Below, piece by piece: positions 24,830-33,041 of a stretch of DNA of 64,000 nucleotides (the first letter of the stretch is position 1; every line of letters starts with the position of its first letter). Source of the DNA: CBDIHP01 sp965279195. Its GTDB lineage: Bacteria > Planctomycetota > Planctomycetia > Isosphaerales > Isosphaeraceae. Below the pieces are notes generated by a model. That model saw nothing but the letters and a program-made list of their open reading frames with translations, made no database searches and was not told the origin of the DNA. The DNA is taken from contig CBDIHP010000045.1 in the NCBI GenBank assembly GCA_965279195.1, positions 1 through 64,000 on the forward strand, written 5' to 3'. The translations under genes and the position numbers were made by a program.

Positions 24830-26326
24830 TCAGCGGACCTCGACCGGGTCGATGCTCGTCTTGCCGAAGACGCGGACGACCGAGAGGAACGTCTCGAATG
24901 GGGCGACACCGTCGAGGCTGCTGTCGGAGAGCTTGACGTGGACGGCGTCGACCGGGGCCTGGTCGAAGGCGGCATCGATCGCAATCCAGCGGCGGTTGAC
25001 GTAAACCTCGTCCCACATGTGGAATCCGAAACCGCCGAGCTTCTCCACGTAGACCATCCCGGTCGCGACGCGGGAAGGAACTCCGACGGCCCGGCACATG
25101 GCGGCGACCAGCACGGCGTGCTCTGTGCAGTCGCCGGAGAGGGTCCGGGCCACCTCGTCGGCCGGGGCGAACGACGTCTCGAAGTTCTTGTCCCGGAGGT
25201 TCCGCGCGACCCAGTTCGAGATGGCCTTGGCCTTGGACCACGAGTCGGGCTTGTCCTTCGTGGCCTCGCGGGCGAGGGCGATCACCTTGGAGTCGTCGCT
25301 GGTGACGAGCGGATTCGAGCGGCTGTATTCCTCGGCGACCGTCTCGGGCCCCTGCTCGCCGTCGGACACGTCGATCGACTTCACCACCAGGAGGGCGGAG
25401 TCATCGGTTCCCTTGCTGATCGACTGCCGGGCGTCGGTGGCGAAGACCTTGAGCGGGTCGTCGCCGCGCATCTTCACCTGGTAGACGATCTCCTTGCTGG
25501 ACTCGGGGTTATTGATCTTCCGGGAGACTTTCAGGACCTGCTGAGCATTGATATCCAGCCGGGGCGAGCCGACCAGCGGCCGGGAGGCGGCCTGCTTGGT
25601 GGTCCGGAAGGTCTCCATGCCGCCGAAGACGTCGGTGAAGGTCTTGAGGATCTGGCCCGACTCCTCCGCCCAGTAGGTGGTGTTCATCCCGGGGACGACC
25701 GTCGCGCCGTCGAAGGTCTCGGATTCGACCTTGAGCAGGTCGCGCCGGACACCTCCGCCGAGGGGGACGGACTCGACGGCCTTTGCCGACAACTTGACGG
25801 TGCCGACCTTGTTGAGGTCGGGAATGAACATGAGGACCTCCCGGCTATCGCCCGGCTTCATCGGCGAGCGGGAGAAGCTCTGCTCGACGGCGTGGGGGCC
25901 GCGGACATCCTTCGACCAGGGGATTTCCTTCTCCTGGCGCTGGGCACCGTTGGCGATCTTGAGAAGCATCTTGCCTCCCACCGCGTCGCCGTGGACCCGG
26001 ATCTCCTGCTGGCTGGCGAGAGTGCGGGTGTCGATCCGGAGAACCTGGCCGTCGAGGGTCTCGATGGTGCCGTATCGGATCTGGATGGTGACCGTGTTGC
26101 GGTCGCGCTTGAGGCTGAGGTTGGTTTCGACCTGGATGCGGAAGTAATCGGTCCCCCGGTCGGCGACCTTCTCGACCTGGGTCTTCATGTAGCCGACCCG
26201 GGTGCCGGAGAGGTAGATGGCGTCGTAAGCGTCCTGGGACTTCTCCTCGGCCCGGGCGGGGGCCGCGCTCAAGAGTCCCGAGGCGACCCAGAAGGCCAGC
26301 AAGGCCAGACGAGAGCGGCCCATCAT
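24830..26326 (-). CDS. Exported transglutaminase-like protein
   Basis: A 498-residue protein with a signal peptide (LALLAFWVASGLLSAAPARA) and a C-terminal transglutaminase core. The catalytic triad is visible as C400 (SGDCTEHAVLVAAMCRA), H436 (GFHMWDEVYV) and D451 (WIAIDAAFDQ). About 330 residues before it form a beta-rich region of unknown fold (YLSGTRVGYMKTQVEKV) seen in other planctomycete members. The domain may act as a periplasmic peptidase or cross-linker; most bacterial homologues are uncharacterised. The start at 26326 (MMGRSR) has GGAAGGA five bases upstream. It forms its own unit, with a promoter candidate at 26408-26438 and a terminator at 24768-24799. Confidence 0.92.
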   Translation of the reverse strand: MMGRSRLALLAFWVASGLLSAAPARAEEKSQDAYDAIYLSGTRVGYMKTQVEKVADRGTDYFRIQVETNLSLKRDRNTVTIQIRYGTIETLDGQVLRIDTRTLASQQEIRVHGDAVGGKMLLKIANGAQRQEKEIPWSKDVRGPHAVEQSFSRSPMKPGDSREVLMFIPDLNKVGTVKLSAKAVESVPLGGGVRRDLLKVESETFDGATVVPGMNTTYWAEESGQILKTFTDVFGGMETFRTTKQAASRPLVGSPRLDINAQQVLKVSRKINNPESSKEIVYQVKMRGDDPLKVFATDARQSISKGTDDSALLVVKSIDVSDGEQGPETVAEEYSRSNPLVTSDDSKVIALAREATKDKPDSWSKAKAISNWVARNLRDKNFETSFAPADEVARTLSGDCTEHAVLVAAMCRAVGVPSRVATGMVYVEKLGGFGFHMWDEVYVNRRWIAIDAAFDQAPVDAVHVKLSDSSLDGVAPFETFLSVVRVFGKTSIDPVEVR

Positions 26327-26407
26327 CGAATTCCTTCCGCCGAGTCTCCGGGCCACGCCCGCGACTCGCGGGTCCGATCGCGCCGGATGAATCCGTTTCC
26401 CCCGGCG

Positions 26408-26438
26408 ACTATAACGCGCCGGGCGGGGTCGGGCTCAA
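26408..26438 (-). promoter_or_regulatory. Candidate promoter for transglutaminase gene
   Basis: On the minus strand TATAGT (26408-26413), a five-of-six match to the -10 consensus, follows TTGAGC (26433-26438) by 19 bases. Transcription would start about 75 bases before the ATG. The spacer is slightly long. Confidence 0.4.
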
Positions 26439-26528
26439 TCCCAAGCCGTTCCGCTTCGAAACGCGAACGCCCCATCCGATCGGGACAGGGCGTGGGTGCA
26501 GTTGTTCGGTGGTGCCGGTCGCGGTTGC

Positions 26529-26756
26529 TCAGACCACGGTAATCCGGGCCGAGAAGCGATCGCCGGAGAGCAGGTCAAGGGCCCCCTGGAGCGCGAGCTG
26601 TCGCATGTGGTGGGAGGAAACCTGGCCCCTCACGATGAGGTGGCCCGAGACGTCCTCCACCGACAGGTTCCGGATCCGGCCGTGCGTGAACAGCCGGACG
26701 TTGGACTCGACCTGCTCGATCAATTCCGGATGGCTCATGACATTCGACAAGGACAT
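26529..26756 (-). CDS. Small BON-domain protein
   Basis: A 75-residue protein that is little more than one BON module: an opening helix (HPELIEQVESNVRLF), the strands IRNLSVEDVSGHLIVRGQV and a second helix (HMRQLALQGALDLLSG) ending FSARITVV. It has no signal peptide, so it is probably cytoplasmic. ATG at 26756 with AGGAG about 11 bases upstream is favoured; ATG at 26738 is possible. A long open frame upstream to 27047 is not coding-like and contains the promoter described at 26878-26906. It is unlike the exported BON protein nearby and may be a stress-responsive lipid- or ligand-binding protein. Confidence 0.75.
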   Translation of the reverse strand: MSLSNVMSHPELIEQVESNVRLFTHGRIRNLSVEDVSGHLIVRGQVSSHHMRQLALQGALDLLSGDRFSARITVV

Positions 26757-26877
26757 TGCGCACAGACTCCTGGACTCGGGGGGCACGGACACGGGTGCGC
26801 TTGCCACGGTGGGAAGAGTTCGATTTCGTGCCAGAAAGACGTGGCCGGCTCGGAAAATCAAAATCCGCTTTCCCTTG

Positions 26878-26906
26878 AATGTAGAATCTACAACGCGAGC
26901 TGTCAA
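26878..26906 (-). promoter_or_regulatory. Promoter with overlapping palindromic operator
   Basis: On the minus strand TTGACA (26901-26906), a perfect -35, is followed by a 17-base spacer and TACATT (26878-26883, four of six). The perfect palindrome TGTAGA-N-TCTACA (26880-26892) covers the -10 region and the end of the spacer, where a bound repressor would block polymerase. The leader to the BON gene ATG would be about 115 bases. The regulator is unknown. Confidence 0.6.
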
Positions 26907-27560
26907 ATTTCCGGGGAAATTCCGCCAGTCCCGAAAGAATAACCCGGGACACCTGCGCCTTGTGACACCACCCAAGGAAACGGTTCGGAACGAGTGAAGC
27001 CGAGACAACCCGGATGCGATCGGAGAGCTTGGAAAGACCGGCCCCATTCGGAGGCCGACTGCGGATAACCGCCGATTTCATCCAAGTCACAACCAGAAGC
27101 AAGCTCCGTGCCACGCCCGGCCGTGCGAATCCCGAGCGGACCTTCGTGGCGTGCCACCCTGACGGTCCATTCTCCCATATCGGTACAGGTGGCATCGCTG
27201 ATCCACAGTATTCTTCATCCGAAGTTCATGCCGAAACGACGCTCCGTCCAAACTCGCGGCGGTCATCGGTCCGCACCGGACGGTTGTAAAAGATGACCTG
27301 GATTGTGGTTGTGCGGGATCGTCGTGGGATTTGGCGGTCGGAAGTGCGAAGGGACTGAAGCCAGGATGAAGAAAAGAGGAAAGCAGGCGTTTTACGGGAC
27401 GGGAAGCGAGGTTTCTGCGAAAACAGGCGAGGCAACCGGGGGGAGCCGGGTGCCAGGATGGCGGTCGATCGACGCCGACTGTCGAAAAACGGGCAAACGC
27501 TGTTGAGTTCCGCGACACGCGCGTGGTCGACACCCGCGTACACCTGTCCTCGCATGTTCC

Positions 27561-27582
27561 GACACCGAACAGTGTCGGTGTC
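27561..27582 (-). terminator. Hairpin past the 89-residue gene
   Basis: A perfect 8-base stem (27561-27568 with 27575-27582) with loop acagtg lies about 60 bases past the stop at 27640. On the plus strand it is followed by aactttt, on the minus strand by no T-run, so its direction of action is unclear. Confidence 0.35.
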
Positions 27583-27639
27583 AACTTTTGGAGGCGCTGT
27601 CAGGCAGGATTGACAATCGTTGGTGTGGCGTAAAGCGTG

Positions 27640-27909
27640 TCATTTCTCCTCCTGAGAATTCGCCACTCGACGCACGACCTCGGTTGTAATTTGTAGCAGA
27701 CGAAAGAGTTCTGCCGAATCCCATGACTCGACCGCGCACTTCCAGGCGTCCCAGAAGGGTTCCCGGCCCAGGCCCGTTAACTCGGAGAGACGCCCGAGGT
27801 TGTAGCCGAGCTGCAAAATTGAGCGGCGGTCGTCACGGGACTCGTTGACGATCCGTGCGAGGGTGGCAAGGCAGTGACCGATGTGTTCATCGCGTTCGGC
27901 GAGATCCAC
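27640..27909 (-). CDS. Small hypothetical protein (89 residues)
   Basis: A GTG at 27909 lies one base after the TGA of the di-heme protein gene, with GGAG about 14 bases upstream, which suggests translational coupling. The product is helical, charged and soluble (DEHIGHCLATLARIVNESRDD, LQLGYNLGRLSELTG, FWDAWKCAVESW) and has no signal peptide. I do not recognise a family. Its amphipathic pattern and tight spacing make it likely to be real, but no function can be given. Confidence 0.55.
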   Translation of the reverse strand: MDLAERDEHIGHCLATLARIVNESRDDRRSILQLGYNLGRLSELTGLGREPFWDAWKCAVESWDSAELFRLLQITTEVVRRVANSQEEK

Positions 27910-27910
27910 G

Positions 27911-29644
27911 TCAGAGCGACTCCAGGTACGTAGCCAGGGCCCGCCGCTGGGGGGCCGAGAGCGAATCGTTGCGATTGGGCGGGTGGATCCGGATCACCTC
28001 ATCGAGCGAGGCGGCCCGTCCGTCGTGGAAGTAAGGCGCAGACCAGCCGATGCCACGGAGCGACGGCGGGTTGTAGAGCGAGCCGGGCCGACCACCGTCG
28101 CCGATGCCGCCGTCTCGCCTGCCGCTCGTCGTAAACCTCGGCGGGGCATGGCACTCCATGCAGCCTTGCTTCTGGAACAGGCTCTCCCCCTGGACGACCA
28201 GCGGGTCGGATTTGTTCATCCGGGGAGGCGGTGCTGCGAGGGAGCGGATGTAGGCGGTCACGTCAGCCCGGACATCGTCGAGGACGGCCGGGCCGCGCAA
28301 GGAGGTGTCGAACGATTGCGAGACCTGGTGCTCCAGGCTCGCGAACCGGCCGGTCCAGGCGTAGGGGGCGGTGTCGGCAGACCCGAGGAGAGAAGGCGTG
28401 TTCTTGGCCGCGCCATAGTCGCCGTCGCCGAGGGTGTCGAAACTTAAACCGTTGGTGTGGCCGTCGATGTGGCAACTCGCGCACGAGATCCAGCGGTCGA
28501 GGGCCAGCCTGGCGTCATGGAACGCCGCTTCGCCCCGCTGGTGGACGTTCGGCCGGGCCCCGGGCGAGAGCGGAATCGTCGCGGTCGCCTTTCGAGAAGC
28601 CAGGTCGAGGAGGGAGATCGTGCCGTCGGACGCATTCGCAATCGCCGCGACCGTCTCGGACGGATCCACCGCCAGGGCCAACGGCCTGCGGCCAACGTCT
28701 ACGGCCTCAACGGTTTGCGACTCTCCCAGGCCGACGCGACCGGCGTCGTCCTTGATCCGCGGGTTCCGCTCGTCGAACAGGACCGTCCCCGCGCCGGAGG
28801 TGGCGATCAGGACGACGGTTCCCCCCTTGATCTGGGCGATCGCCGAGGGGTCAGCCGCCCCGTTGCCCGAGCCATCGAGGATCAGCCGCCTCCGGGGCAG
28901 CTTTTGGAAGAGCCCGGCCGAGCCGTCGAGATCCTTCAGCGACACCGAGCTGAGGCGACTCGTGAAGACGAGTCCCCAGTCGAGGTTGGTCGCCGTGACG
29001 GGCACGGTGTTGTACTGATCCATATGCCCGATCAGGACTTCCGGCCCGAACGGCGAGAGGGCGAGCCCCTGGAGCCGCACCCCGTCGAGCGTCCCAGCCC
29101 GGACCGAGCCCTCGCGCTCCGGGTCGAGCGTCGCCAGGCCGCCTCCGAAAGCGTCGGCGACGATGATCTTCCCGTCTGTCCGATCCAGCAGGCTCCCGGG
29201 TGGGAAGGGCAAGTCGATGTTTCGGACGACACGGCCCGACTTCCGGTCGAGCACGACGACCCGCCGGTCCCATCGGGGTGCGGCAATGAGGCGATCGCCT
29301 GACCATGCAAGCACTTGCGTCGGGCCGCGCCCCGCCTCGATGCGACGCATGACCTGCCCCTCGGCGTCGAGTTCCAGGACCTGCCCGGTCCAGGTGCCGA
29401 CGAGCCACAACCCCGTCTTCCCCTCCCAGACGATCGAATGGGCCGGGACAGGCAGGCCCGTCCTGCGGATGACCGCTTTCGTCGATGGCTGGACCAGGAA
29501 AAACGACTGGCCATCGCGGCTGACCACCCCGATGCGGTCGGGCCCCGACCACGCCAGGCCGACGGGCATCTGCCAGCTGTCGGCTGACGAGGCGATGACG
29601 GGGTACGCTACGACCAGAATCACCCCCGCGAGCCAAGGTCGCAT
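27911..29644 (-). CDS. Exported propeller / di-heme cytochrome c peroxidase-like protein
   Basis: A 577-residue protein. A signal peptide (LAGVILVVAYPVIASSA) is followed by a beta-propeller of about 340 residues with repeated strands such as DRIGVVSRDGQSFFLVQP and LALAVDPSETVAAIANASDGTISLLDL. A di-heme MauG/cytochrome-c-peroxidase-like domain follows, with CxxCH at C388-H392 (SCASCHIDGHTNG) and C495-H499 (CMECHAPPRF). The pattern NTPSLLGSADTAPYAWTGR and PPSLRGIGWSAPYFHDGR is typical of MauG-like proteins. The start at 29644 is 5 bases past the holA stop with GGAAGG upstream. It probably oxidises or handles electrons in the periplasm; the substrate is unknown. Confidence 0.9.
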   Translation of the reverse strand: MRPWLAGVILVVAYPVIASSADSWQMPVGLAWSGPDRIGVVSRDGQSFFLVQPSTKAVIRRTGLPVPAHSIVWEGKTGLWLVGTWTGQVLELDAEGQVMRRIEAGRGPTQVLAWSGDRLIAAPRWDRRVVVLDRKSGRVVRNIDLPFPPGSLLDRTDGKIIVADAFGGGLATLDPEREGSVRAGTLDGVRLQGLALSPFGPEVLIGHMDQYNTVPVTATNLDWGLVFTSRLSSVSLKDLDGSAGLFQKLPRRRLILDGSGNGAADPSAIAQIKGGTVVLIATSGAGTVLFDERNPRIKDDAGRVGLGESQTVEAVDVGRRPLALAVDPSETVAAIANASDGTISLLDLASRKATATIPLSPGARPNVHQRGEAAFHDARLALDRWISCASCHIDGHTNGLSFDTLGDGDYGAAKNTPSLLGSADTAPYAWTGRFASLEHQVSQSFDTSLRGPAVLDDVRADVTAYIRSLAAPPPRMNKSDPLVVQGESLFQKQGCMECHAPPRFTTSGRRDGGIGDGGRPGSLYNPPSLRGIGWSAPYFHDGRAASLDEVIRIHPPNRNDSLSAPQRRALATYLESL

Positions 29645-29648
29645 CGCA

Positions 29649-30665
29649 TCAATCCTTCCGCTTGCTGGCGAGCTGGACAACGAGGCGTTCGAGGATGACC
29701 CGGGGGATGAGGCTCGAATTCCCCTTGAGGTCGAGGTCGGCCTTCAGGAGCATCGCGGGGAGCTGGTCAACCCGGCCCGGGCCGAGGTGGGCGTGCTGGC
29801 GGCGGGTCTGCTCGACGTGGGAGGAGTAAATTCCGGCCTGTCGGCAGGCATCGGCCAGGTCGAGCTTCGCCCGGCGCAACTGGCCGGCGTGGTGGACGTT
29901 GCGGAGCGAGTATCCCATCGCCGCGATGATCCGGACGGGGGCCTCGCCGGACGCGACCAGCCGGTCGAAGTCTTCCAGGGCCTCCGACATGTTCCCCGTC
30001 GTCGCCGCCTCCAGGGCCCGCCAGATCGTCTCGACGCGGCCGGATCCGACCATCCTGGCCACGTCCGTCCGGTTCACGGCCTTGCGGTCACCCACGTAGA
30101 CCGCCAGCTTCTCGATTTCCATGTGCAGCAGGCCGATCTCCGGCCCGACGAGGTCGACGAGCAGGGAGGCGGCCTCGTCGTCGATCTTCACGTCCGCGTG
30201 GCTCTGGGCCCACTGCTTGACGTGCCCGGGCAGTTGCGCCTCGCCCGGGGCCTTGGCCTCGATGGAGAGGCCGACCTGATCGACGAGCTTCGCCAGCTTG
30301 GTGTTGCCCGGCCACGACTTGACCGAGAGGACCAGGACGTTCGTGGCCGAGGGCTTCTCGGCGTAGCCTTCGAGTTCCTTGCGGTGGGCGGTGACGAACT
30401 TGTCCGCCTCCTCGACGATCACGACCCGGCACTTGGTCAGGAACGGGAGCGTGCGGACCTCGTCGAGCACGTCAGCAAGCGTCGAGGTGTCGCCCGGCAT
30501 CCGGGTGACGGCGAGATCATCCGCGTCCGGCCCGAGGGCGAGTTTCACGATCGCCTGGATCGACTCGTGCCTCAGGTACGCATCATCCCCAAACACCGCG
30601 AAGAACGGCTTGACAGGCTGGGCCGATTTTTTGGGTTTGAGGAATTCAAACGCGTGAATCGGCAT
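29649..30665 (-). CDS. holA: DNA polymerase III delta subunit
   Basis: The delta subunit opens the beta clamp in the clamp loader. The 338-residue protein has the N-terminal landmark FFAVFGDDAYLRHESIQAI, the central RVVIVEEADKFVTAHRKELEGY and VLVLSVKSWPGNTKLAKLV, and a C-terminal collar region (TIWRALEAATTGNMSEALEDFDRLVASGEAPVRIIAAM). GGAGAG lies upstream of the ATG at 30665. It is followed closely by the di-heme protein gene, an unusual pairing for holA. Length and order are normal for the family. Confidence 0.9.
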   Translation of the reverse strand: MPIHAFEFLKPKKSAQPVKPFFAVFGDDAYLRHESIQAIVKLALGPDADDLAVTRMPGDTSTLADVLDEVRTLPFLTKCRVVIVEEADKFVTAHRKELEGYAEKPSATNVLVLSVKSWPGNTKLAKLVDQVGLSIEAKAPGEAQLPGHVKQWAQSHADVKIDDEAASLLVDLVGPEIGLLHMEIEKLAVYVGDRKAVNRTDVARMVGSGRVETIWRALEAATTGNMSEALEDFDRLVASGEAPVRIIAAMGYSLRNVHHAGQLRRAKLDLADACRQAGIYSSHVEQTRRQHAHLGPGRVDQLPAMLLKADLDLKGNSSLIPRVILERLVVQLASKRKD

Positions 30666-30833
30666 CGCTGGGGCTCTCCGTAGTCCTGGTCCAAGGATAC
30701 CACGGGGCGGGGCGTGACGCGAAATCTCAAACGTCCGCCCAGCGCATTGGCTCGGGCGAGCGTAGCGTTCAGAGTGGAAATGGGCGGAAGGAGCCTAAAG
30801 GGGGCGTAACAGTGGCGTATCGGACGTAAGGGC

Positions 30834-31517
30834 TCAGGAATTGGCTTTGTTCCCGAGATTTTCGACCCAGGCCTCGGCTTCGAGGGTGGCGTGGTTCATC
30901 CGTCGCTCGACCTCGGCGCGGCAGGCTTCGAGAGTGTCGCGGTCGGCGTCGGGGGGAACGACGAGGGGAGGGGGGACAACGCACGCGGCCAGGCTGAAGG
31001 GTTTGGGGACGGCGAAGCGGTCCCAGCTCTTCGCTCGCCAGGGGTTCTTGAAGGCCATGCCGGCGCCGACAATGGGCAGGCCGGTGCGGCTGGAAAGGTA
31101 GGCGAGCCCCTGGTGGACGTGGCGGCGGGGACCTCGGGGGCCGTCGGGGGTGACGCAGAGGTTGCCGGACCGGATCGACTCGGTCATCTCCCGGAGGGCC
31201 CGGGCCCCGCCGCGGGTCGTCGAGCCCCGGACGACACTGAAGCCCAGCCGCTTGACCACCTGGGTGATCATCTCCCCGTCGCGGTGGTCGGAGATCAGGA
31301 TGTGCATCGACGGCCAGGGCCAGTAGCTCGCGGGGAAGAGCATGACCTCGTGGAAGAACGCGTAGATGTAACGCCGGCCCTCGTCGCGGGCGACCTCGGG
31401 GATGACGGTGGGGTCGTCGTAGCGGAAGTGGAAGGTCGTCGTGCCGACCCAGTGCTTGACCACGAAGGAACCGACGGCGCCGATCGCCCGAATCGCGGCG
31501 GGGTGACGGATCTTCAT
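30834..31517 (-). CDS. DUF374 / lysophospholipid acyltransferase-like protein
   Basis: A 227-residue DUF374 protein. The family lies in the LPLAT superfamily, and some members transfer Kdo or acyl groups to lipids. It shows ISDHRDGEMITQVVKRLGF (a degenerate HxxxxD-like block with its D and H), VVRGSTTRGGARALREM, TPDGPRGPRRHVHQGLAYLSS and GLPIVGAGMAFKNPWRAKSWD, all family hallmarks. I prefer the ATG at 31517 because GAGGGA sits nine bases upstream; ATG at 31526 overlaps that site. It is probably a membrane-associated enzyme of envelope lipid synthesis. Confidence 0.85.
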   Translation of the reverse strand: MKIRHPAAIRAIGAVGSFVVKHWVGTTTFHFRYDDPTVIPEVARDEGRRYIYAFFHEVMLFPASYWPWPSMHILISDHRDGEMITQVVKRLGFSVVRGSTTRGGARALREMTESIRSGNLCVTPDGPRGPRRHVHQGLAYLSSRTGLPIVGAGMAFKNPWRAKSWDRFAVPKPFSLAACVVPPPLVVPPDADRDTLEACRAEVERRMNHATLEAEAWVENLGNKANS

Positions 31518-31640
31518 CGTGCCCATTCCCTCGAGCGCCCACGGATCGGATAGTTTCCGCGTTTATAGAGCAGGAGGCTCGGACGCGGCTAGGTCAAGGT
31601 CGGGCCGCGCGGCCGGATCTCACCGAAGGAGTCACTTGCC

Positions 31641-32204
31641 ATGCCCGCATCGAAGGAGCTGTCCGAGGGCCCGAGAACACGGTCTCGGATCGCGATCTGG
31701 GAGTTGATGCTGGTGATCGCGGGCTTGTCGCTTGGGATCTGGATCTTCCGGACGATCCAGCCGAAGGGCGCGCCCATCGATCTCGAATACCTGGTCTTCC
31801 TGTCGATCCTGGGCATCGGCGGGATCGCGGCCGTCGGGCCGATCCTGCTCCTGATCGACAGCCGTCGGCGCCGGACTCGTTGGGGGGGAGGGCGGATCCT
31901 CTGGTTCGCGGAAGGCTCGGCGGCCTGGCTGCTCTGGCCGCCGTTCATCTACAACCAGTGGAACGCCGCACCGGGGCAGGGCGGGCGGAGTGAGTCGCTC
32001 TGCTACTACTACGGCACCCCATTCATGGCCATCTACATGATGGCGGCCCTGCTTGCAGGGGGCCACGGCCCGAGGAGGAGGAAGCGGCGGCTCTGGCAGA
32101 CGCTCGACTGGAAGGAACGCTTCGGCTGGATCCTCAGCGGGCTCTGGGCCTGCACCGGCCTCTACCTCCTCGCGCGGCTCTACTGGACCGAGTTCCGGCG
32201 CTGA
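31641..32204 (+). CDS. Membrane protein of unknown function
   Basis: A 187-residue protein with about four membrane helices: IWELMLVIAGLSLGIWIF, YLVFLSILGIGGIAAVGPILLLI, PFMAIYMMAALLAGG and IGWILSGLWACTGLYLLARL. A basic stretch (DSRRRRTRWGGGR) lies after the second helix. GAAGGAG lies 9 bases upstream of the ATG. Similar short membrane proteins occur in Isosphaeraceae without known function. It converges with dapF: its TGA (32202-32204) directly abuts the dapF stop (32205-32207), so the two genes share the sequence TGATCA. Confidence 0.75.
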   Translation: MPASKELSEGPRTRSRIAIWELMLVIAGLSLGIWIFRTIQPKGAPIDLEYLVFLSILGIGGIAAVGPILLLIDSRRRRTRWGGGRILWFAEGSAAWLLWPPFIYNQWNAAPGQGGRSESLCYYYGTPFMAIYMMAALLAGGHGPRRRKRRLWQTLDWKERFGWILSGLWACTGLYLLARLYWTEFRR

Positions 32205-33041
32205 TCACCAGGGCCATTCGCCCGAGAAGACCTCGGTCGCCGGGCCGGTCATGAAGACGGAGGACTGGTCGTCGGGCCATTCCAGCGTGAGGTCGCCGCC
32301 GGGCAAATGGGCGAGGAGCGTGCGGCCCGTCTTGCCGGTCAGGACCCCCGCTACGCAGACTGAGCAGGCCCCGGTGCCGCACGCCAGGGTGATGCCCGAG
32401 CCCCGCTCCCAGGTCCGCATCTTGACCTCATTCGGGCCGATCACCTGGACGAAGTGGACGTTCACCTTTCGGGGGAACGCCGGGTGCCGTTCGAGCAGGA
32501 AGCCCAGGTGTTCGACGGGAAAGTTGTCGACGTCATCGACATAAACGACGACGTGGGGGTTGCCCATCGACACCGCCGTGGCGAGGAATTCCTTGCCTTC
32601 CACCGAGATCGGGGCGTTGACCGGCGGGTCGCCGGGGAGGGTTGTGGGGATGTCGGCCGACTTGAGGATCGGCGTGCCCATGTCGACCTTGATGCGCTGG
32701 ACCTTCCCGCCGGCGACTTCGAGGTCCAGGTGCAGCACGCCCCGGCCGGTCTCGATGGTGATGCGGTCGGACGCGACGTGGCCGTGGTCATAGACGTACT
32801 TGGCCACGCATCGGACGCCGTTGCCGCACATCTCGGATTCGGACCCGTCGTTGTTGAACATCCGCATGCGGGCATCGGCCTTCTCGGACGGCCCGATCAG
32901 GATGAGCCCGTCGCCGCCGACGCCGAAGTGGCGGTCGCTGATGACCCTGGCCAGGTCCGAGGGGTCGCCCGGCAACGTCTGGTCGAAGGTGCTGACGTAG
33001 ACGTAGTCGTTGCCGATCCCGTGCATCTTCGTGAACTTCAC
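32205..33041 (-). CDS. dapF: Diaminopimelate epimerase
   Basis: DapF interconverts LL- and meso-diaminopimelate for lysine and peptidoglycan synthesis. The 278-residue protein has both catalytic cysteines in context: NDGSESEMCGNGVRC and GSGITLACGTGACS. It also has the N-terminal FTKMHGIGNDYVYV. The start is a GTG at 33041 (MKFTKMHG after initiation), which overlaps the PhyH stop as GTGA with GGAGAG upstream, so it is translationally coupled. The longer open frame to 33221 is the PhyH gene in another frame. A planctomycete using meso-DAP needs this enzyme. Confidence 0.96.
   Translation of the reverse strand: MKFTKMHGIGNDYVYVSTFDQTLPGDPSDLARVISDRHFGVGGDGLILIGPSEKADARMRMFNNDGSESEMCGNGVRCVAKYVYDHGHVASDRITIETGRGVLHLDLEVAGGKVQRIKVDMGTPILKSADIPTTLPGDPPVNAPISVEGKEFLATAVSMGNPHVVVYVDDVDNFPVEHLGFLLERHPAFPRKVNVHFVQVIGPNEVKMRTWERGSGITLACGTGACSVCVAGVLTGKTGRTLLAHLPGGDLTLEWPDDQSSVFMTGPATEVFSGEWPW

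Larger units (their letters stand above)
26757..27639. other. 883-base gap, unusually AT-rich for this window
   Basis: No gene is supported in this stretch; its open frames have no start signals and no family resemblance. It holds the promoter and palindromic operator of the small BON gene (26878-26906) and, at 27561-27582, a hairpin past the 89-residue gene. The middle part (about 27000-27550) is less GC-rich than the neighbours and shows no clear repeat. A small RNA or degraded gene cannot be ruled out. Confidence 0.35.

Noticed and set aside
27087..27584. A 165-codon minus-strand frame in the large gap
   Set aside because: Codon use unlike neighbours, no Shine-Dalgarno site, overlaps a hairpin; no support.
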